Part shown: piece by piece, positions 21,460-33,960 of the stretch | Numbering within the stretch: position 1 is the first letter of the stretch | Layout: the number at the start of each line of letters is the position of its first letter | Assembly (NCBI RefSeq): GCF_020497125.1 | Contig: NC_059084.1 | Coordinates: forward strand, 32,952,203 to 33,016,202 | Source: Mauremys mutica | Taxonomy: Eukaryota > Chordata > Testudines > Geoemydidae | Reading direction: 5' to 3' | Length of the DNA: 64,000 bases | The notes under the pieces: model-generated | What the model saw: only the letters and a program-made list of their open reading frames with translations | What the model was told of the DNA's origin: nothing | Database searches by the model: none | Translations under genes and position numbers: made by a program

Positions 21460-22317
21460 CTAGGAACAAAGAAAGCAAAAGTCTTATTCCACCTGGAAGT
21501 ACATGGCAAGGCCTTTTCGCTTGCCTTCTCCCCAGCCCAGGAGCCTCTCTACAGGTGCCATGCCACCATACTTCCAAAGGCCTCCTCCACATGGGGTGCA
21601 CAAGCTGGCACCTTCCGCAATGCTGTGACAGAGCAGTTGAAGCAGCTTCCAAATCTGGCAGTGCTTTTACCATGTGTGATGCTCCTAGTCAGCAAAGTGA
21701 TAAGTTGGGGCTTTAAATTAAATAAAAGCAATTTAAAATATTTTCCTTTTTGCAATTTCTTCCCCACTAGGGAGTCTGTAAGTGGGAAACTGGTGGCTAT
21801 CTCCTACTGGTGACATAGGAGAGTGCTCCCTTCACAGCAGAAGCTGGAGGAACCAGCAGCCCAGTATGACTTCTGCTGCCTTCTCCAGGAGGGGGATCCA
21901 GGCCTTAGTGGAGTTGACAGGTACAGAAAATCCAAGCAGAGACACAGGAAGCCAATGCTAGGGTGACCAGGAGGGGAAAGAGGCTCCCTGCAGGGCCAGT
22001 GCCCATCTTTTTTGAGATACGCAGGGAGGAAAGAGGAAGGGAGCAGCAACAGCAATTCACTCTCATCTCACTAGTTGGGCTTTCAGCAGGGTCGATGCCA
22101 GCTCAAAACACAGTAAAGCAAAGTGTTACTGCAAGTCACTGATCCTACTTCCTTCCCAGTTCACAACAGAACTAGACCAAGCACTGCAAACCACTGGCTC
22201 TGTGTGGCAGGAACATATATTAAATTCTAGCCACCATCACAGCAACAAGGCAGGTCCTCTGAGCCACGTGGGCTGTGCAGCCTAATGACCCGAGACAATA
22301 AGGCTGTCCACGAACAC

Positions 22318-22495
22318 AGGGCAGTGGGGCCTAGTGGCCAGAATCAGTACAGCAGCCCTCGAGTGCAGGGCAGCGTTGCCTAGTGGCCAGAATCAGTACA
22401 GCAGCCCTCGAGTGCAGGACAGTGTGGCCTAGTGGCCAGAATCAGTACAGCGGCCCTCAAGTGCAGGACAGCGTGGCCTAGTGGCCAAATCCAGG
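22318..22495. repeat. Short tandem array, ~50-bp unit
   Basis: About 3.5 copies of a unit containing GGCCTAGTGGCCAGAATCAG and TACAGCAGCCCTCGAGTGCA. In ERGIC3 intron 2, noncoding. Confidence 0.85.
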
Positions 22496-23214
22496 GCCAT
22501 CACCAAAGGAGGTGGCGGCCAGGGTAGGGGGATCCGGGCCCACCCGAATCCACCGGGTCCTGACTCAGAGCCCTAACAGTGGCAGAGAGGTCCATCACTG
22601 GGTCAGCGAGGAAATCCAACCACAACACGCTGACCTTCCACAGGTGGAAGATACCACTCACTCCACCTCCCTCAGTCACTTCCTACTGGGCTTCCTGAAG
22701 CTGCAGTATACAAACATCAGGGTCTCTGGACTCCTCGGCACAGGTAACTCCCTGGGATTTCGACTCCAGCCAGTCAGCTGTAGGCCACAGGCCTCTGGTC
22801 TGGGTCGTGGGATCTCTAGCTCCTGCAGGCAAGGGCTGTAACAGCTCCTGGGCGGGAACTTCCACCAAGCATCCTTCTTCCTTACTGAGCTGGGCTGCTC
22901 TCCTTTGTACTAGCACAGCAGCTGGAGCATGCAGAGCATGGTCTGAGGGGCAAGACTTCCTCCACTCAGGGTGTGGGATTAACCCTTTCCTGCCTAGTGC
23001 AGGGTATGCACACCCCATCACAACATGGAAAAGGCGAGACAATGTGCAGTTACAGAATGGTCTTGTGCCTTGCAAAACTTGGGAGCCTGGCTCAGCTGTT
23101 GACAAACAGTGGACCCTGGTTGAATATGTGGCCCTACCTGCTTCCCGGGCTCCAACGGGACAGCACAGGGAACACATAAACCCCAAAAAGACAGCAATTC
23201 AAATCTCTACTTAC

Positions 23215-23285
23215 TTCCTTAGTGAGGTAGTACTGCAGCTCTGAGAAGAAAAGCAGGAGCATGATAAGTCCACTGATTACTGTCA
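23215..23285 (-). CDS. ERGIC3: ERGIC3 coding exon 2 (first transmembrane segment)
   Basis: 71-nt exon between a TTTGCAG acceptor and a GAA|GTAAG donor. With the phase-1 base from exon 1 it reads VTVISGLIMLLLFFSELQYY then LTKE, the first membrane span of ERGIC3 (about residues 30-50 of the protein). Exons 1 and 2 together give exactly 53 codons. Intron 1 is about 10.4 kb and contains CR1 copies, a MITE and a Tx1-like LINE tail but no DIRS element. Confidence 0.95.
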
Positions 23286-23754
23286 CTGCAAATGGAGAAT
23301 GACAAGCATTACCATGGGCTGTGGTGGAGCAGCTCTGGGACTCACTAATCCGCTACCTGACTCCCATAAAGAAAGCAGCTGGCATTACAGCAGGTGAGAA
23401 GAAACCAGGCTGCTCATGAAAATCGCTATCCTCCTCCCGTGTGCTCTGTAAAAAACACATGCTGATAGCCCAACTCAAATGCCAGTTAGACAGTAGATCT
23501 TGAAGGCTAGACCATAAAGCAAATCTTTAATCCCTGCATTTCAAAGTTATTAAAGAGGAGAGTGAACCAGTACTGAATACCAAGATAGGAGCTGTTTTCA
23601 TTCATTTGTGCACAGTCCTCCTCTCCCGGCCACCAAAGAAAACATTTCACATAGAAGAGATGCTTTCTGGTGTGGCTGCAGCCCCAGCTTGACTACGATT
23701 AGACCTTTATTTGGATAATGAGAGCATCCAGTCACAGTAGATATGATTAAAAAA

Positions 23755-24030
23755 GAACATAAGAATAGTCATACCAAAGGTCCATCAGTATCCTGTCTTC
23801 TGACAGTGGCCAATGCCAGGTGCTTCAGAGGGGATGAACAGAACAGGTAATCATCAAGTGATCCATCTCCTGTTGCCCATTACCAGCTTCTGGCAAACAG
23901 AGGCTAGGGACACCGTCCCTGCCCATCTTGGCTAATAGCCATTGATGGACCTATCCTCCATTAACGTATATAGTTCTTTTTTGAACCCTCTTATGGTCTT
24001 GGCCTTCAAAATATATTAAATATTACAAAT
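23755..24030 (-). mobile_element. CR1 3'-end fragment
   Basis: Contains AACATAAGAATAGTCATACC, CAAAGGTCCATCAGTATCCT, GACAGTGGCCAATGCCAGGT and TGATGGACCTATCCTCCATT, the reverse complement of a common turtle CR1-type 3' end. Noncoding, in ERGIC3 intron 1. Confidence 0.6.
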
Positions 24031-24607
24031 ATATTATAGGTGGAGCTGGTAACACTGCCTATATTTCAGGCTGACTGACATGTCCCATTACAAGACTCTG
24101 TTTTCAGTTGCTTATAACTTTAACCATTCAAGACAAAAATTTCCATGCTTGGTGTCTGCCTTAGGCTGAATTTGTTTTTGGAAAGTTTCAGCTAAAAGGG
24201 TTCAGACCTTTCTGGAATGAAATTACGGAAAATATGTTATTCTGCCCAAGCTAAAAAAATCTTACAACCATTTTGTTCAGACACAGTAGAGCCTCTATGC
24301 TTTGGAACAGAGACTTGGAATTTGGGGTCTCCCTTGGGTCAGAGAGGTACCTTCTAACATCCCCATGAAAATTCAGCCAAATTTGGCCAAGCTATAAGCC
24401 TCTGAAAAATCTGTTTGTGCATGCTCAGTAGAGACTTGTTAGAGTTTGACAACTAAACTATCCAAAGATTCCATCTGTACTGAGCGTGCTCCATCCCCTC
24501 ACAGCTCTGGTGTGCAGAGCAACTGAGCATGCTCCAGTCCCATGCTACAGTGGCGGAGTGGGATTGAGAGAAGGGCAGGGATATGGGAGAATATATAGTG
24601 CAGGACT

Positions 24608-24648
24608 CTGTGTGTGGGTGTGTGTGGGGGGGGGGGTTGTGGGTGTGT

Positions 24649-24679
<31 letters not shown>

Positions 24680-24680
24680 G
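24608..24680. repeat. Microsatellite cluster: (TG)n, G-run, (GA)n
   Basis: TGTGTGTGGGTGTGTGTGGG, a run of ten G, then GAGAGAAAGAGAGAGAGAGA. Simple sequence in ERGIC3 intron 1. Confidence 0.9.
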
Positions 24681-25039
24681 TTGGACAGCAGCTGCGGGGG
24701 GGGGGAGGCAGAAACCTCTGAGGGGATTGGATAGGAGCAGAGCAGAAAGGGGGCAGGAGCAGGAAGATGGGGGGATGGATAAGTGCCAAATGGGAGGAGG
24801 TCGTAAGGAGAGGGCGATGAGGCCAGGCTGGGCACACAGGGGCAGAGGAGTCTATAACCAGCAGAGCACATTCCCCTCCAGAACCTGGAACTGAACCCAG
24901 CTAGCGAAAAGGGGGCAGCAAACAGGCACGCTTGAGAGGGAGTTTGGAGGGAGAAAGAATACAATCACCATGATTTGGAAAGGTTGCATTGCCAATGCCA
25001 ACACTGCTTCTGGCTCTTCCACCTGCACCTGAACCCAAC

Positions 25040-26316
25040 CATGGGTGCCTGGTAACGGAAGATGAGAAGAAGGTGGAGCTGCTCAATGCCTACTTTGCTT
25101 CAGTCTTCACACACAAAATAATATATGACCCGACAACTAGCAAAGTTACCATCGACAATAAAGGGGAAGGCATGCAGATCAGGACAATAAAGAACACATC
25201 AGAGATGTTTTAATTACAATGAATTCAAGTCAGCAGGGCCTGATGCTATTCAACTCAGCATGCTGAAGGAATTAGCTGAAGAAATCTCAAAGCCACCTGG
25301 CAATAATATATTCAACCTCACTGATGACAGGAGTGGTCCTAGAAGAAAAGAGAAGGGCTAACATAGTGCCCATCTTTAAAAAGGGGAAAAAGGAGGAGCC
25401 AAGGAACTATAGACCAGTCAGCCTGACCTCATTACCTGGGAAGCTATTAGAGCAACATATAAAACATTCAATTTCCAAATACCTGGAGGATGAAGGGGTG
25501 AGCACTAGCAGCTAGCATGGATTTACTAAAAACAAATTATGCCAAACTAGCTTGATTTCCGTCTTTGACGAGGCAACTGGTTTGATGGATAGGGGGAATG
25601 CAGTGGAGATAATATACCTGGACTTCAGCGATACTTCTGACACAGTCCAACATAATATTCTCTTAAGTAAGCTGGAGAAACACGGGCTCAGTAGAACTAC
25701 CATTAAGTGGATATATAATTGGTTAAATAATCGCAAACAGAGTGACTATTAATGGAAAGATGTCAGATTGGAAGGAGGTCTCAAGTGGGGTTCCACAGGC
25801 ATCTGTTCTGAGTCTGGTGTTATTTAACAACTTTATTAATGACCTGGATGTAAGAATAAAGAGCATACTGATAAAATCTGCAGATGACACAAAGCTAGGT
25901 GGGGTTGCAAACACTTTGATGGACAGCCCTAAAATTCAAAGGGATTCTGATAAATTGGAGAACTGGACTATACACAACAAGATGAAATTCAGCAAAGACA
26001 AATGTAAGGTGCTACACTTAGGGAAGAACAACCAAATGCACAAATACAGAATGGGGGAAAACTGGCTTGGCAACAGCACTGCTGAGAAAGATCTGGGAGT
26101 TGTGGATCACCTCAACATGAGTCAACAATGTGACAATTGCAAAAAAGGCAAATGTGATTTTGGGATGCATTAACAGAGGCATAGCATGGAGGCTTTCAAA
26201 AGGAGGCTGGAGAGCCATCTGTCTTGGATGCTTTAAACACAACAAATCCTGCATCTTGGCAAGGAGTTAGACTACATGACCCTTGCGGTCCCTTCTAACG
26301 CTATGATTCTATGAAA
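25040..26316 (+). mobile_element. CR1 LINE fragment (plus strand)
   Basis: The pieces EDEKKVELLNAYFASVFTHK, NIVPIFKKGKKEEPRNYRPV, SLTSLPGKLLEQ, SADDTKLGG and KCKVLHLGKNNQMH identify the RT region of CR1. The copy continues to the CR1 3' end (GGTCCCTTCTAACGCTATGATTCTATGA near 26316). Several frameshifts and stops are present; part of the 3' region is deleted after about 26180. Confidence 0.9.
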
Positions 26317-26321
26317 ATGGA

Positions 26322-27695
26322 AAATGACTGCAAAAAAGGAAGATCAGAAGACGGTGGAGCTGCTCAGTGCCTACTTTGATTCAGTCTTCACACAAAAAAT
26401 AACATGTGACCAGACAACTAGCAAAGTAACCAGGAGTAACTGCGAAAAAGGATCTGGAGTTATAGTGGATCACAACCTAAATATGAGAGAACAATGTAAC
26501 ACTGCTGTCAAAAAAGCAAACCTCATTCTGGTATGTTGTGATGAGGTGTTCCACCCTACCCCGACTTGCCACTAGGGTTAATGAGGGCCAAGAAGGAGGC
26601 TAATTAACCCGACAGGGCACAGCTGAGGGGAATCAGGCAGGCAAGTAATCCCCTGAGTGAGTGTGGGACCAGCTGGGGAGGAATGAGCTGAGCAGGACAT
26701 ATAAAGACAGAAAATTGGAAGCAGCAGGGGCTGCTGGGAAAGGGCAGACACTCCCAGGAGATGGGAGGAATGCTTGGAGACTACAGGGGTGTTGGCTGCA
26801 GTCACTCCCTTGAAAGAGGGAGGAGGCTTTGGGAACTGATAAACCAAGAAAGAGAAGGGGAACCAGTGGTAGAAAGCAGCCCAAGCAAAGAGCAGTGAGG
26901 GTAGAGGAGGACAGTCTGGACTGGAACCCAGAGCAGACAGCAGACCTGGTTTCCCTACCAGCCACTGGGGGAGTGGCACCAAGGCAGTGAATGGGAAGAC
27001 TGCCTAGGACTGCTGAGGAACTATACCACAGAAGGGAGAACTCTGAGTGACCTAGCCAGAGGACTGAGGCATGGAGAGGATGCTGTGATTCCTGAGACAG
27101 AGAAAGGGGCTGCAGGCTGGACAGCACTGGAGCAATGGCATGCAAAGCGCTAAATAGGGGTCTACTGAATGAGCTAATGTCCAGAGTGACCAGGTGGTGC
27201 CAGACCAGCAGTGAGTGATGCACCCCATGACAGATGCATTAGCAGGAGTGTGGTAAGCAAGACACAAGAAGTAATTCTTCCACCCTACTCAGCACTGATA
27301 AGGCTTCAAGTAAAGTATTGTGCCCAACTGTGGGCACCACATTTTGGGAAAGATGTGGACAAATTGGAGAAAGTCCAGAGAAGAGCAACAAAAATGATTA
27401 AGGGTCTAGAAAACATGATCTACGAGGAAAGATTGAAAAAACTGGGTTTATTTAGTCTGGAGAAAAGAAGACTGAGGGGGGGCATGGTAACAGTCTAGAC
27501 ATATGTAAAAATTGTTGTTCTCCTTATCCATTGAGAACAGGACAAAAAGTAATGGGATTAAATTGCAACAAGGGAGATTTAGGTTAGACATAGAAGAAAC
27601 TCCATAACTGTAAGGAATAGTTAAGCATTAGAACAAATTACTTTGAGAGGCTGCTGAGCCTCCATCATTCAAGGTTTTAAAAACACATCTAGACA
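26322..27695 (+). mobile_element. Second CR1 LINE fragment (plus strand), interrupted
   Basis: Starts again with KKEDQKTVELLSAYFDSVFT, jumps by internal deletion to VIVDHNLNMREQCNTAVKKA, and resumes after an insertion at about 27233 with VVSKTQEVILPPYSALIRLQ, GKDVDKLEKVQRRATKMIKG and LGLFSLEKRRLRGG. The interruption is the block at about 26533-27232. Confidence 0.85.
26533..27232 (+). mobile_element. About 700-bp insertion inside CR1, possibly a solo LTR
   Basis: CR1 homology stops after CCTCATTCTGG and resumes at GATGCATTAGCAGG. The block between starts TGTTGTGATGAGGTG, ends CACCCCATGACA and contains ACATATAAAGA near 26698 (TATA-like). The TG...CA ends suggest an LTR, but I could not define a clear target duplication. 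Confidence 0.5.
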
Positions 27696-28175
27696 TGAAC
27701 AGTCCCAGTCTTTTTAATCTCTCCTCATATAGAAGCTGTTCCATACCCCTAATCATTTTGATGCCCTTCTCTGTACTTTTTAAAATTCAAATATCTTTTT
27801 TGAGATGGGGTGTCCAGAACTGCACACAGTATTCCAGATGTGGGCATATCGTGGGTTTATATAGTGCCATTATGATATTTTCTGTCCCTTCCCTAATGGT
27901 TCCTAACATTGTTAGCTTTTTTTGACTGTCAGTGCACACTGAGCAGATGTTTTCAGAGAACTATCCACAATGACTCCAAGATCTTTCTTGAGTGCTAACA
28001 GCTAATTTAGACCCCATCATTTTGTATGTACAGTTGGGATTGTTTTTCAATGTGCATTACTTTGCATTTATCAACACTGAATTTCATTTGCCATTTTGTT
28101 GCCCCGTCACTCAGTTTTGTGAGATCCCTTTGTAATTCCTTGCAGTCAGCTGTGGATTTAATTATCTATACATCT
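27696..28175 (-). mobile_element. CR1-family LINE fragment (minus strand)
   Basis: On plus it reads GGTGTCCAGAACTGCACACA, AATGTGCATTACTTTGCATT and CATTTGCCATTTTGTTGCCC, the reverse complement of the CR1 C-terminal RT and 3' region. Diverged, no open frame of note. Confidence 0.75.
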
Positions 28176-28879
28176 GATACATAACTATGAGCTACAGACA
28201 TTATTCCAGCCCATGGCAGAGGATTACTGAGTTTACCGCAACATCTGAAATCAATGAGGGTAATTATTGCAAATCCTGGGACAGGTAAACTACTCCAGAG
28301 AAGTACTACCCTTTGGAAGATACACAGATCGGTTCAGCCGTGATCCAGGAGACAAAGAAAGAGCTTGTGGCATAAAAGATAAGCCTGAACTGGCTGAGGT
28401 ACCTCTGATCCAAGAATTGACATGAAACTATAATCAAGAGGCCAAAACCTTGTTGGAAGGGTGTGAAGGACTGGAACCTGCCAATGTCTCTGTGTCAGAA
28501 GATGGGCCAGTAAACTAGCATGCAATGGAGACTGTTTATTGCTTTATTATATTTTCTCTGTAATGCTTTTGTTCTAAATAATTGAATTGTGGTTTGTGGA
28601 AACTGTCTGGTCACTGACAACTCTGGCATAGTCCCTGGCAGAGGGGTGCTGGATGAAGGGACAGGGATGCAAGTCCCTACCCAGACAAAGGTGAGGTCTG
28701 GTGCCCCTTGAGGAGACCACAGAGGGGGCAGAGATGCAGTTAATCCTAGAACTGAGAGATGGTGCTCTGGGGATGAATAAGCTGTTGTCTATAGGACCCC
28801 TGCTGCTTCAACTGTTGCAATAGTTGGAAGGCATGTTCTATTTGCAGGTACCAGGACAGGCGCATCTAGGCCCACACAA
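28176..28879. other. ERGIC3: Intron 1 stretch, possibly LTR-derived
   Basis: Repeat-like sequence between CR1 and Tx1-like fragments. It ends with AATCCTAGAACTGAGAG-type sequence I cannot place. No coding content. Confidence 0.3.
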
Positions 28880-29720
28880 AACTAAAGGTCTGCCTCCTCA
28901 GCTAAGGGGGAGGAACCACTAAACCCAACCACAAGTGAGTACATGGGACAACAAAGGGGAAAACAGAAACGGGAGCAAGGTCAAAGGTTAATAATCAGGG
29001 AACTAGAAGGGGGCACTGAACAGAGAACCCTGGTCTGTGCCCACCACTCGTCAAAGGCATCTAAAGAATCTGTGGATACTGCCTGGAGGAACTCTACCTC
29101 GAGACATGATCAGACAAGGGACCGGAAATAGGCCCCCACAGTCAGAGTACCCCCATCCAGCTTTCTCCTCCTGGAGTGATGGATGGCCATCTTGCCCAGT
29201 GCCAAAAGGAGGTCGACAAGGAGGTCCTGCAACTTTATAGGATCATGGATGGGGTGTGCAAGAATTAGAAAGTGTGTGGAAAAGTGCACCTAGAACCTCA
29301 ATAAGAGATTCTGGGGGAGCCAGAAGAGGAACTGCAACCTTACAAACTCTACACAGATGTGTGCCAGGTTCTCCCTTTCACCACACAAGGGACAGGTGTA
29401 GGGAGAATTCATGAACTGTGTCAGGTACTCACTTGTGCTCACAGCTCCATGGAGGAGTTGCCAACTAATATTGCTGGTGGATTGTGGAACCAGAGTAGAG
29501 TACAGACTGGCCCACCCTCCTTAGGTGGCAACAGGTCCCACCATTTAGTGTTAGGGTGGGACACAAGGGCAGGGAAGTGGATGGTGTACATGCTTGCGCT
29601 TCACGTGTTTTCTGGGTCCAGTTCAGAGGTGGACTGGCTGGATGTCGTTCAGACAACTCAGGTTGGTTTGTCAGGGGCAGCCAAGGAGGCTCACGGGGCA
29701 GGGGCACAATGAGGAGTTCC
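28880..29720 (-). mobile_element. Tx1/L1-like LINE 3' fragment with RVT zinc-binding motif
   Basis: On the minus strand around 29520-29330 the reading is WQLLHGAVSTSEYLTQFMNS, PYTCPLCGERENLAHIC, EFVRLQFLFWL. The CPLC...H...C arrangement is the zinc-binding C-terminus found after the RT of Tx1-like LINEs. The rest is broken by stops; element limits are approximate. Confidence 0.6.
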
Positions 29721-31025
29721 AGAGGCAGGTCAGGAGCTAGACCTGCTTGAGGAAAGCAAAAGAAGCAGGAGATAAGGCCTCTCGGCAAGGAAGTTGTGCA
29801 GAGAGCCCAGTTTAAGAATAAAGGACTGGAAGGTGGGCAGTGGGGCTTCTGGAGGAAGCTGGGAACTAACACAGAAGGTCAAATTGAGAGAGACAGAGCC
29901 TGAAAATAGGGTTCACTACAGCATGGCTGGGACTCTGGGCTGACCAGACTGGACTGTGCTAAGCTTCACTTCTCTGTGCTAACCTAAGGACTTCCCATGC
30001 TCTGTGCCAGGGGACTAATAAACCCAAATGATTTGAAACCACTGTTGAGTGTCCCTTTAAACACTTCGTGAGGTGCATTAATCCCTGCAGAGCGGACAAG
30101 TCTCTCCCAGGGGTCTGTCTCAGTTTGACTCGCTGAACAGAGCTCACTGTATGAAGCAGGAGTACTGCAGCCCCAGAGGTTCAATCTTAGGAGGCAGCGA
30201 GGCCGGGTGGCCTACCCTGAGGGAAGAGCGAGACCCCTGGGGGTCTGGCACATCAAAGGGGTTCCTCCAAGAGACTGTTCCAAAGCTGGGGGTGTAGCAC
30301 TGATCTTGTGGCTCCATAACACTATCTATTCCCTGAATGAGGCAAGGGTCCTGTGGAAAAAATAATATGGGATCACGTAATTAAAGACTGTATCATAACA
30401 CACACCATTGGCAGAGGGAGGAGGATTAAGGTTCTATGGTAACCTTAATTCTGATATTTCCTAATTTTGGAGGGCTTGACTTGGCCACTTTAATATTCTT
30501 TTAATGGAGTGGTTTTGGCTCTATTATTTAAACATATATATTTGCATAATCAAACCCTCCTGCTTTAGGGCAGCATAAAGCAAACCCTTTTGCTTTAGGG
30601 CATCTTCCCTATATGCTGTTTATTCCATAATGGCCCAGTGGGAGGTTTCTTGTTCTTTTCTCTGCACTAGTTTGTATTGGCCACTGTCAGGAACAGGCTA
30701 CTTGACTGACTGGATCACCACTTTGCTCCAAAATTCTGCACTACAGAAACCTTACATATGAATACTTGGCTCTCCTATACAGCAACAAACAGACAGGTCT
30801 TTCTTATAGCAAAACGCAGTCTCTTATGACTTACTTTGGTCAAATAGATAAGATGTTTAAGGGTGCCTGAGGGACTCCCAGAACCTCACTGTACCTAAAA
30901 CTCCCAAAACAACACAACTAACAAAAGAACAAGAGCTTACTGAGCCTTGCCTGGGAGGATGACACAGACAGAAGGGAGTCACAGCCTTTATTTGAAATTT
31001 TAAATCTGAGGTGAGGAGTCAAAGG
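29721..31025. other. ERGIC3: Intron 1 stretch with an LTR-like segment
   Basis: Around 29990-30290, GGGGACTAATAAACCCAAAT (poly(A)-signal-like) and CCCCTGGGGGTCTGGCACA resemble the 3' part of an LTR, but I found no matching ends. The rest (30330-31025) shows nothing recognisable. Confidence 0.3.
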
Positions 31026-32522
31026 GCTATTCTACACTGGCAGCGCTTTAATGTGCCTTGTGTGGTCGTGGCACAGTGCTGGGAGAGAGCTCTCATAGAC
31101 TTTAAGGTCAGAAGGGACCATTATGATCATCTAGTCTGACCTCCTGCACAATGCAGGCCACACAATCTCACCCACTCACCCTAACCTATGTCTGAGTTAC
31201 TGAAGTCCTCAAATTGTGGTTTGAAGACTTCAAGCTGCAGAGAATCCTCCAGCAAGTGACCCATGCTACAGAGGAAGGCGAAAAACCTCCAGAGCCTCTG
31301 CCAATCTGCCTTGGAGGAAAATTCCTTCCTGACCCCAAATATGGCAATCAGTTAAGCCCTAAGCATGTGGGCAAGACTCACCAGCCAGCACCCAGGAAAG
31401 AATTCTCAGATCCCATCCCATCTAACATCCCATCACAGACCACTGGGCATACTTACCTGCTGATAATCAAAGATCAATTGCTAAATTAATTGCCAAAATT
31501 AGGCTATCCCATCATACCATCCCCTCCATAAACTTATCAAGCTTAGTCTTAAAGCCAGATATGTCTTTTGCCCCTACTACTCCCCTTGGAAGGCTGTTCC
31601 AGAACTTCACTCCTCTAACGGTTAGAAACCTTTGTCTAATTTCAAGTCTAAACTTCCTAGTGTCCAGTTTATATCCATTTGTTCTTGTGTCCACATTGGT
31701 ACTAAGCTTAAATAATTCCTCTCCCTCCCTAATATTTATCCCTCTGATATATTTATAAAGAGCAATCATATCTTTATATCAACCTTCTTTTGGTTAGGCT
31801 AAACAAGCCAAGCTCTTTGAGTCTCTTTCATAAGCCAGGTTTTCCATTCCTCGGATCATCCTAGTAGCCCGTCTGAACCTGTTCCGGTTTGAATTCATCC
31901 TTCTTAAACATGGGAGACCAGAACTGCACACAGTATTCCAGATGAGGTCTCACCAGTGCCTTGTATAACGGTACTAACACCTCATCATCTTTGCTGGAAA
32001 TACCTCGCCTGATGCATCCTAAAACTGCATTAGCTTTTTTAACGGCCATATCACATTGGCGGCTCATAGTCATCCTGTGATCAACCAATACTCTGAGGTT
32101 CTTCTCCTCCTCTGTTACTTCCAGCTGATGTGTCCCCAATTTATAACTAAAATTCTTGTTATTAATCCCTAAATGCATGACCTTGCACTTTTCACTATTA
32201 AATTTAATCCTATTACTATTATTCCAGTTTACAAGGTCATCCAGATCTTCCTGTATGATATCCCGGTCCTTCTCTGTGTTAGCAATACCTCCCAGCTTTG
32301 TGTCATCCGCAAACTTTATTAGCATATTCCCACTTTTTGTGCCAGGTCTCCCAGCGCTGTAAAAAAACCCACCTCCATGAGAAGCGTGGCTCCCAGCGCT
32401 GGTACCCTGTTTACACTGGCACTTTACAGCACTGAAACTTGCTGCGCTCAGGGGGGTGTTTTTTCACACCCCTGAGTGAGAAAAAGTTGCAGAGCTGTAA
32501 ATTGCCAGTGTAGACAAGCCAA
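31026..32522. mobile_element. Palindromic Harbinger-like MITE split by a CR1 insertion
   Basis: Left part about 31026-31093 (GGGCTATTCTACACTGGCAG, AGCGCTTTA) and right part about 32347-32522 (CAGCGCTG, TTTACACTGGCACTTTACAG, ending TTGCCAGTGTAGACAAGCC) form inverted ends. The CR1 copy at 31094-32346 lies between them with CTCTC / CTCCC at the joints. The TCTACACT terminal motif resembles that of the Harbinger element at 55161. Confidence 0.65.
31094..32346 (-). mobile_element. CR1 LINE fragment (minus strand)
   Basis: The 3' half of a CR1 retrotransposon: FADDTKLGGIANTEKDRDII, KCKVMHLGINNKN, CDMAVKKANAVLGCI, LYKALVRPHLEYCVQFWSP on the minus strand (32325-31861), then the C-terminal part (31769-31512) and the conserved CR1 3' region (GATCATCTAGTCTGACCTCCTG on plus). 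It has stops and frameshifts, and is truncated at its 5' end. Confidence 0.9.
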
Positions 32523-33299
32523 ACATCATGCCCACTGACCATCTTCAGAGTTAAAAGAAACCAGGTTCTGGGGCCTGAGTGGAGACTGAACAGCCTCTAC
32601 CCTACCCATCCCTCACTGCTGTTACTGGCTGTGCTGGCACTGGTCAGGTTACTCCTCAAAGCAGGGGTGGAAGAAGGAACAGAGAGAGGACAATGGGAAA
32701 AGGAAGCAGGGAGACAATCAGAAGGAAGGTGTGTGTGAACAATACAGTGAGGGAATATATGCCACTCCTAGCCCATTTATTACCACCTCTGGCCCTTAAC
32801 TCCAGCTGGAAACATCACTCTGGCTTTGGGATGATCAGACACTATCTGCCCTATATGAGGGCTGGATGTTCTGCTGTGTAAGTGATGACATGGACGGGGA
32901 GGCTGGGATTGTTGTGTTTCTGGGTTGAGGGATGAGTACTGCTCTAGGACTGAGGAGTGAGTTTGGACAGTTTGTTTGGAGGGGTATTGATGGTTCTTAC
33001 CATGCGGGCAAGGGAGGTGGCTCTTTTCTTTTTACACAAGCACACGCCCTTTATTCCAGCTTTGATGGCCACGGGCTGGAGTGGGTTAGATGACAACCTT
33101 TCCCCTGCGCATGGGGTGGTTCACCTTAGTGACTAGGGAGGTGAAAGACGCTCAGGGAGAAAGAGATAAGGATGTAGCTGGACTTGAAACGACCTATTCT
33201 TAGCCTTAGCGGGAGAGGAACAGCTGGGTTGTTATCCCTGCAGAGCGAGGTGGTGTTTTTCTCCCATCACGTTCTGTATTTGAGGGGGTTGCAGGTTGG

Positions 33300-33960
33300 G
33301 CACTGTGGGGCGGGGGGGGCTGGTTAAGGGAAGAGGAGAATTAGGTGGTTTTTGTAGCAAGCCCGCTGCCTCCTTGCGGAGGTGCCCGGTTACACGTGAG
33401 AGGCGGCGGGGAGCGCTGGGGGGCCGGAAAGCCTCGCTCCGGGCGGCCGAGGGCAGGGCTCCAGCGTGGGGCTGCGGGGCAAGAGAGCGATGGCCCGGGA
33501 GCCCCACACCCCGGGCTCGCCTGCCCCGCACGCTGCACGGGCTCCGACCGGGGCCCGCAGCGAGCGCCCCAGCGCGGGACGGGCTCAGCCAGGGGGACCT
33601 GCCAGCTCCACCCGCCCCTCACCGAGCGCGCCCGCCCCTCCCCTCACCGAGCGCGCCCCCGCCCCGCCCCTCACCGAGCGCGCGCCCGCCCCTCCCCTCA
33701 CCGAGCGCGCCCCCGCAGGTCTTGACCCGAAAATCCTCCAGCGTCTTGGGAAACGCATCGAACCGCTTCAGCCTCCACAGCGAGTCCATAGCGGCGGCGA
33801 CCCACTTCCGGCCGGCAGCGACCCCACTTCCGGCGCCAGCCCCCGCCTGCTGGGCGGAGCACTCCGCTGTGTGCCCCTCCCCCCACCGCCGGACGCCCTG
33901 GGAGCCCGCCCTGGGCTGGGGGCGGGGGTTAGTGACGTGGCGAGCCGGAGCCTCGCGCCT
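33300..33960 (-). promoter_or_regulatory. ERGIC3: CpG island / probable ERGIC3 promoter
   Basis: Very GC- and CpG-rich stretch around the ERGIC3 start codon, unlike the AT-richer flanks. On the intron side it includes short direct repeats of a CCCCTCACCGAGCGCGCC-type unit (about 33616-33715). No clear TATA box is seen upstream of the ATG, as expected for a housekeeping gene with dispersed initiation. The exact transcription start cannot be read from sequence. Confidence 0.7.
33702..33789 (-). CDS. ERGIC3: ERGIC3 coding exon 1 (N-terminal cytosolic segment)
   Basis: First coding exon of the ER-Golgi intermediate compartment protein 3 (Erv46 homologue), a two-pass membrane cargo receptor cycling in COPII/COPI vesicles between ER and Golgi. 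It reads 29 residues plus one base. It starts MDSLWRLKRFDAFPKT and carries DFRVKTCGG, the hallmark start of the ERGIC_N domain. I chose the ATG at 33789 because homology begins exactly there; an in-frame ATG upstream at 33972 leads through unrelated GC-rich sequence. The donor is G|GTGAGG at 33701-33700, leaving phase 1, which fits exon 2. The exon lies inside a CpG island. Known from family: the short N-terminus faces the cytosol. Confidence 0.95.

Larger units (their letters stand above)
20850..23214. other. ERGIC3: ERGIC3 introns 3 and 2 around exon 3
   Basis: Apart from exon 3 (21372-21459) and the tandem array at 22318-22495, this stretch is intronic without identifiable elements. Open frames at 22512-22841 and 22683-23244 have no known counterpart. 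Confidence 0.5.
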
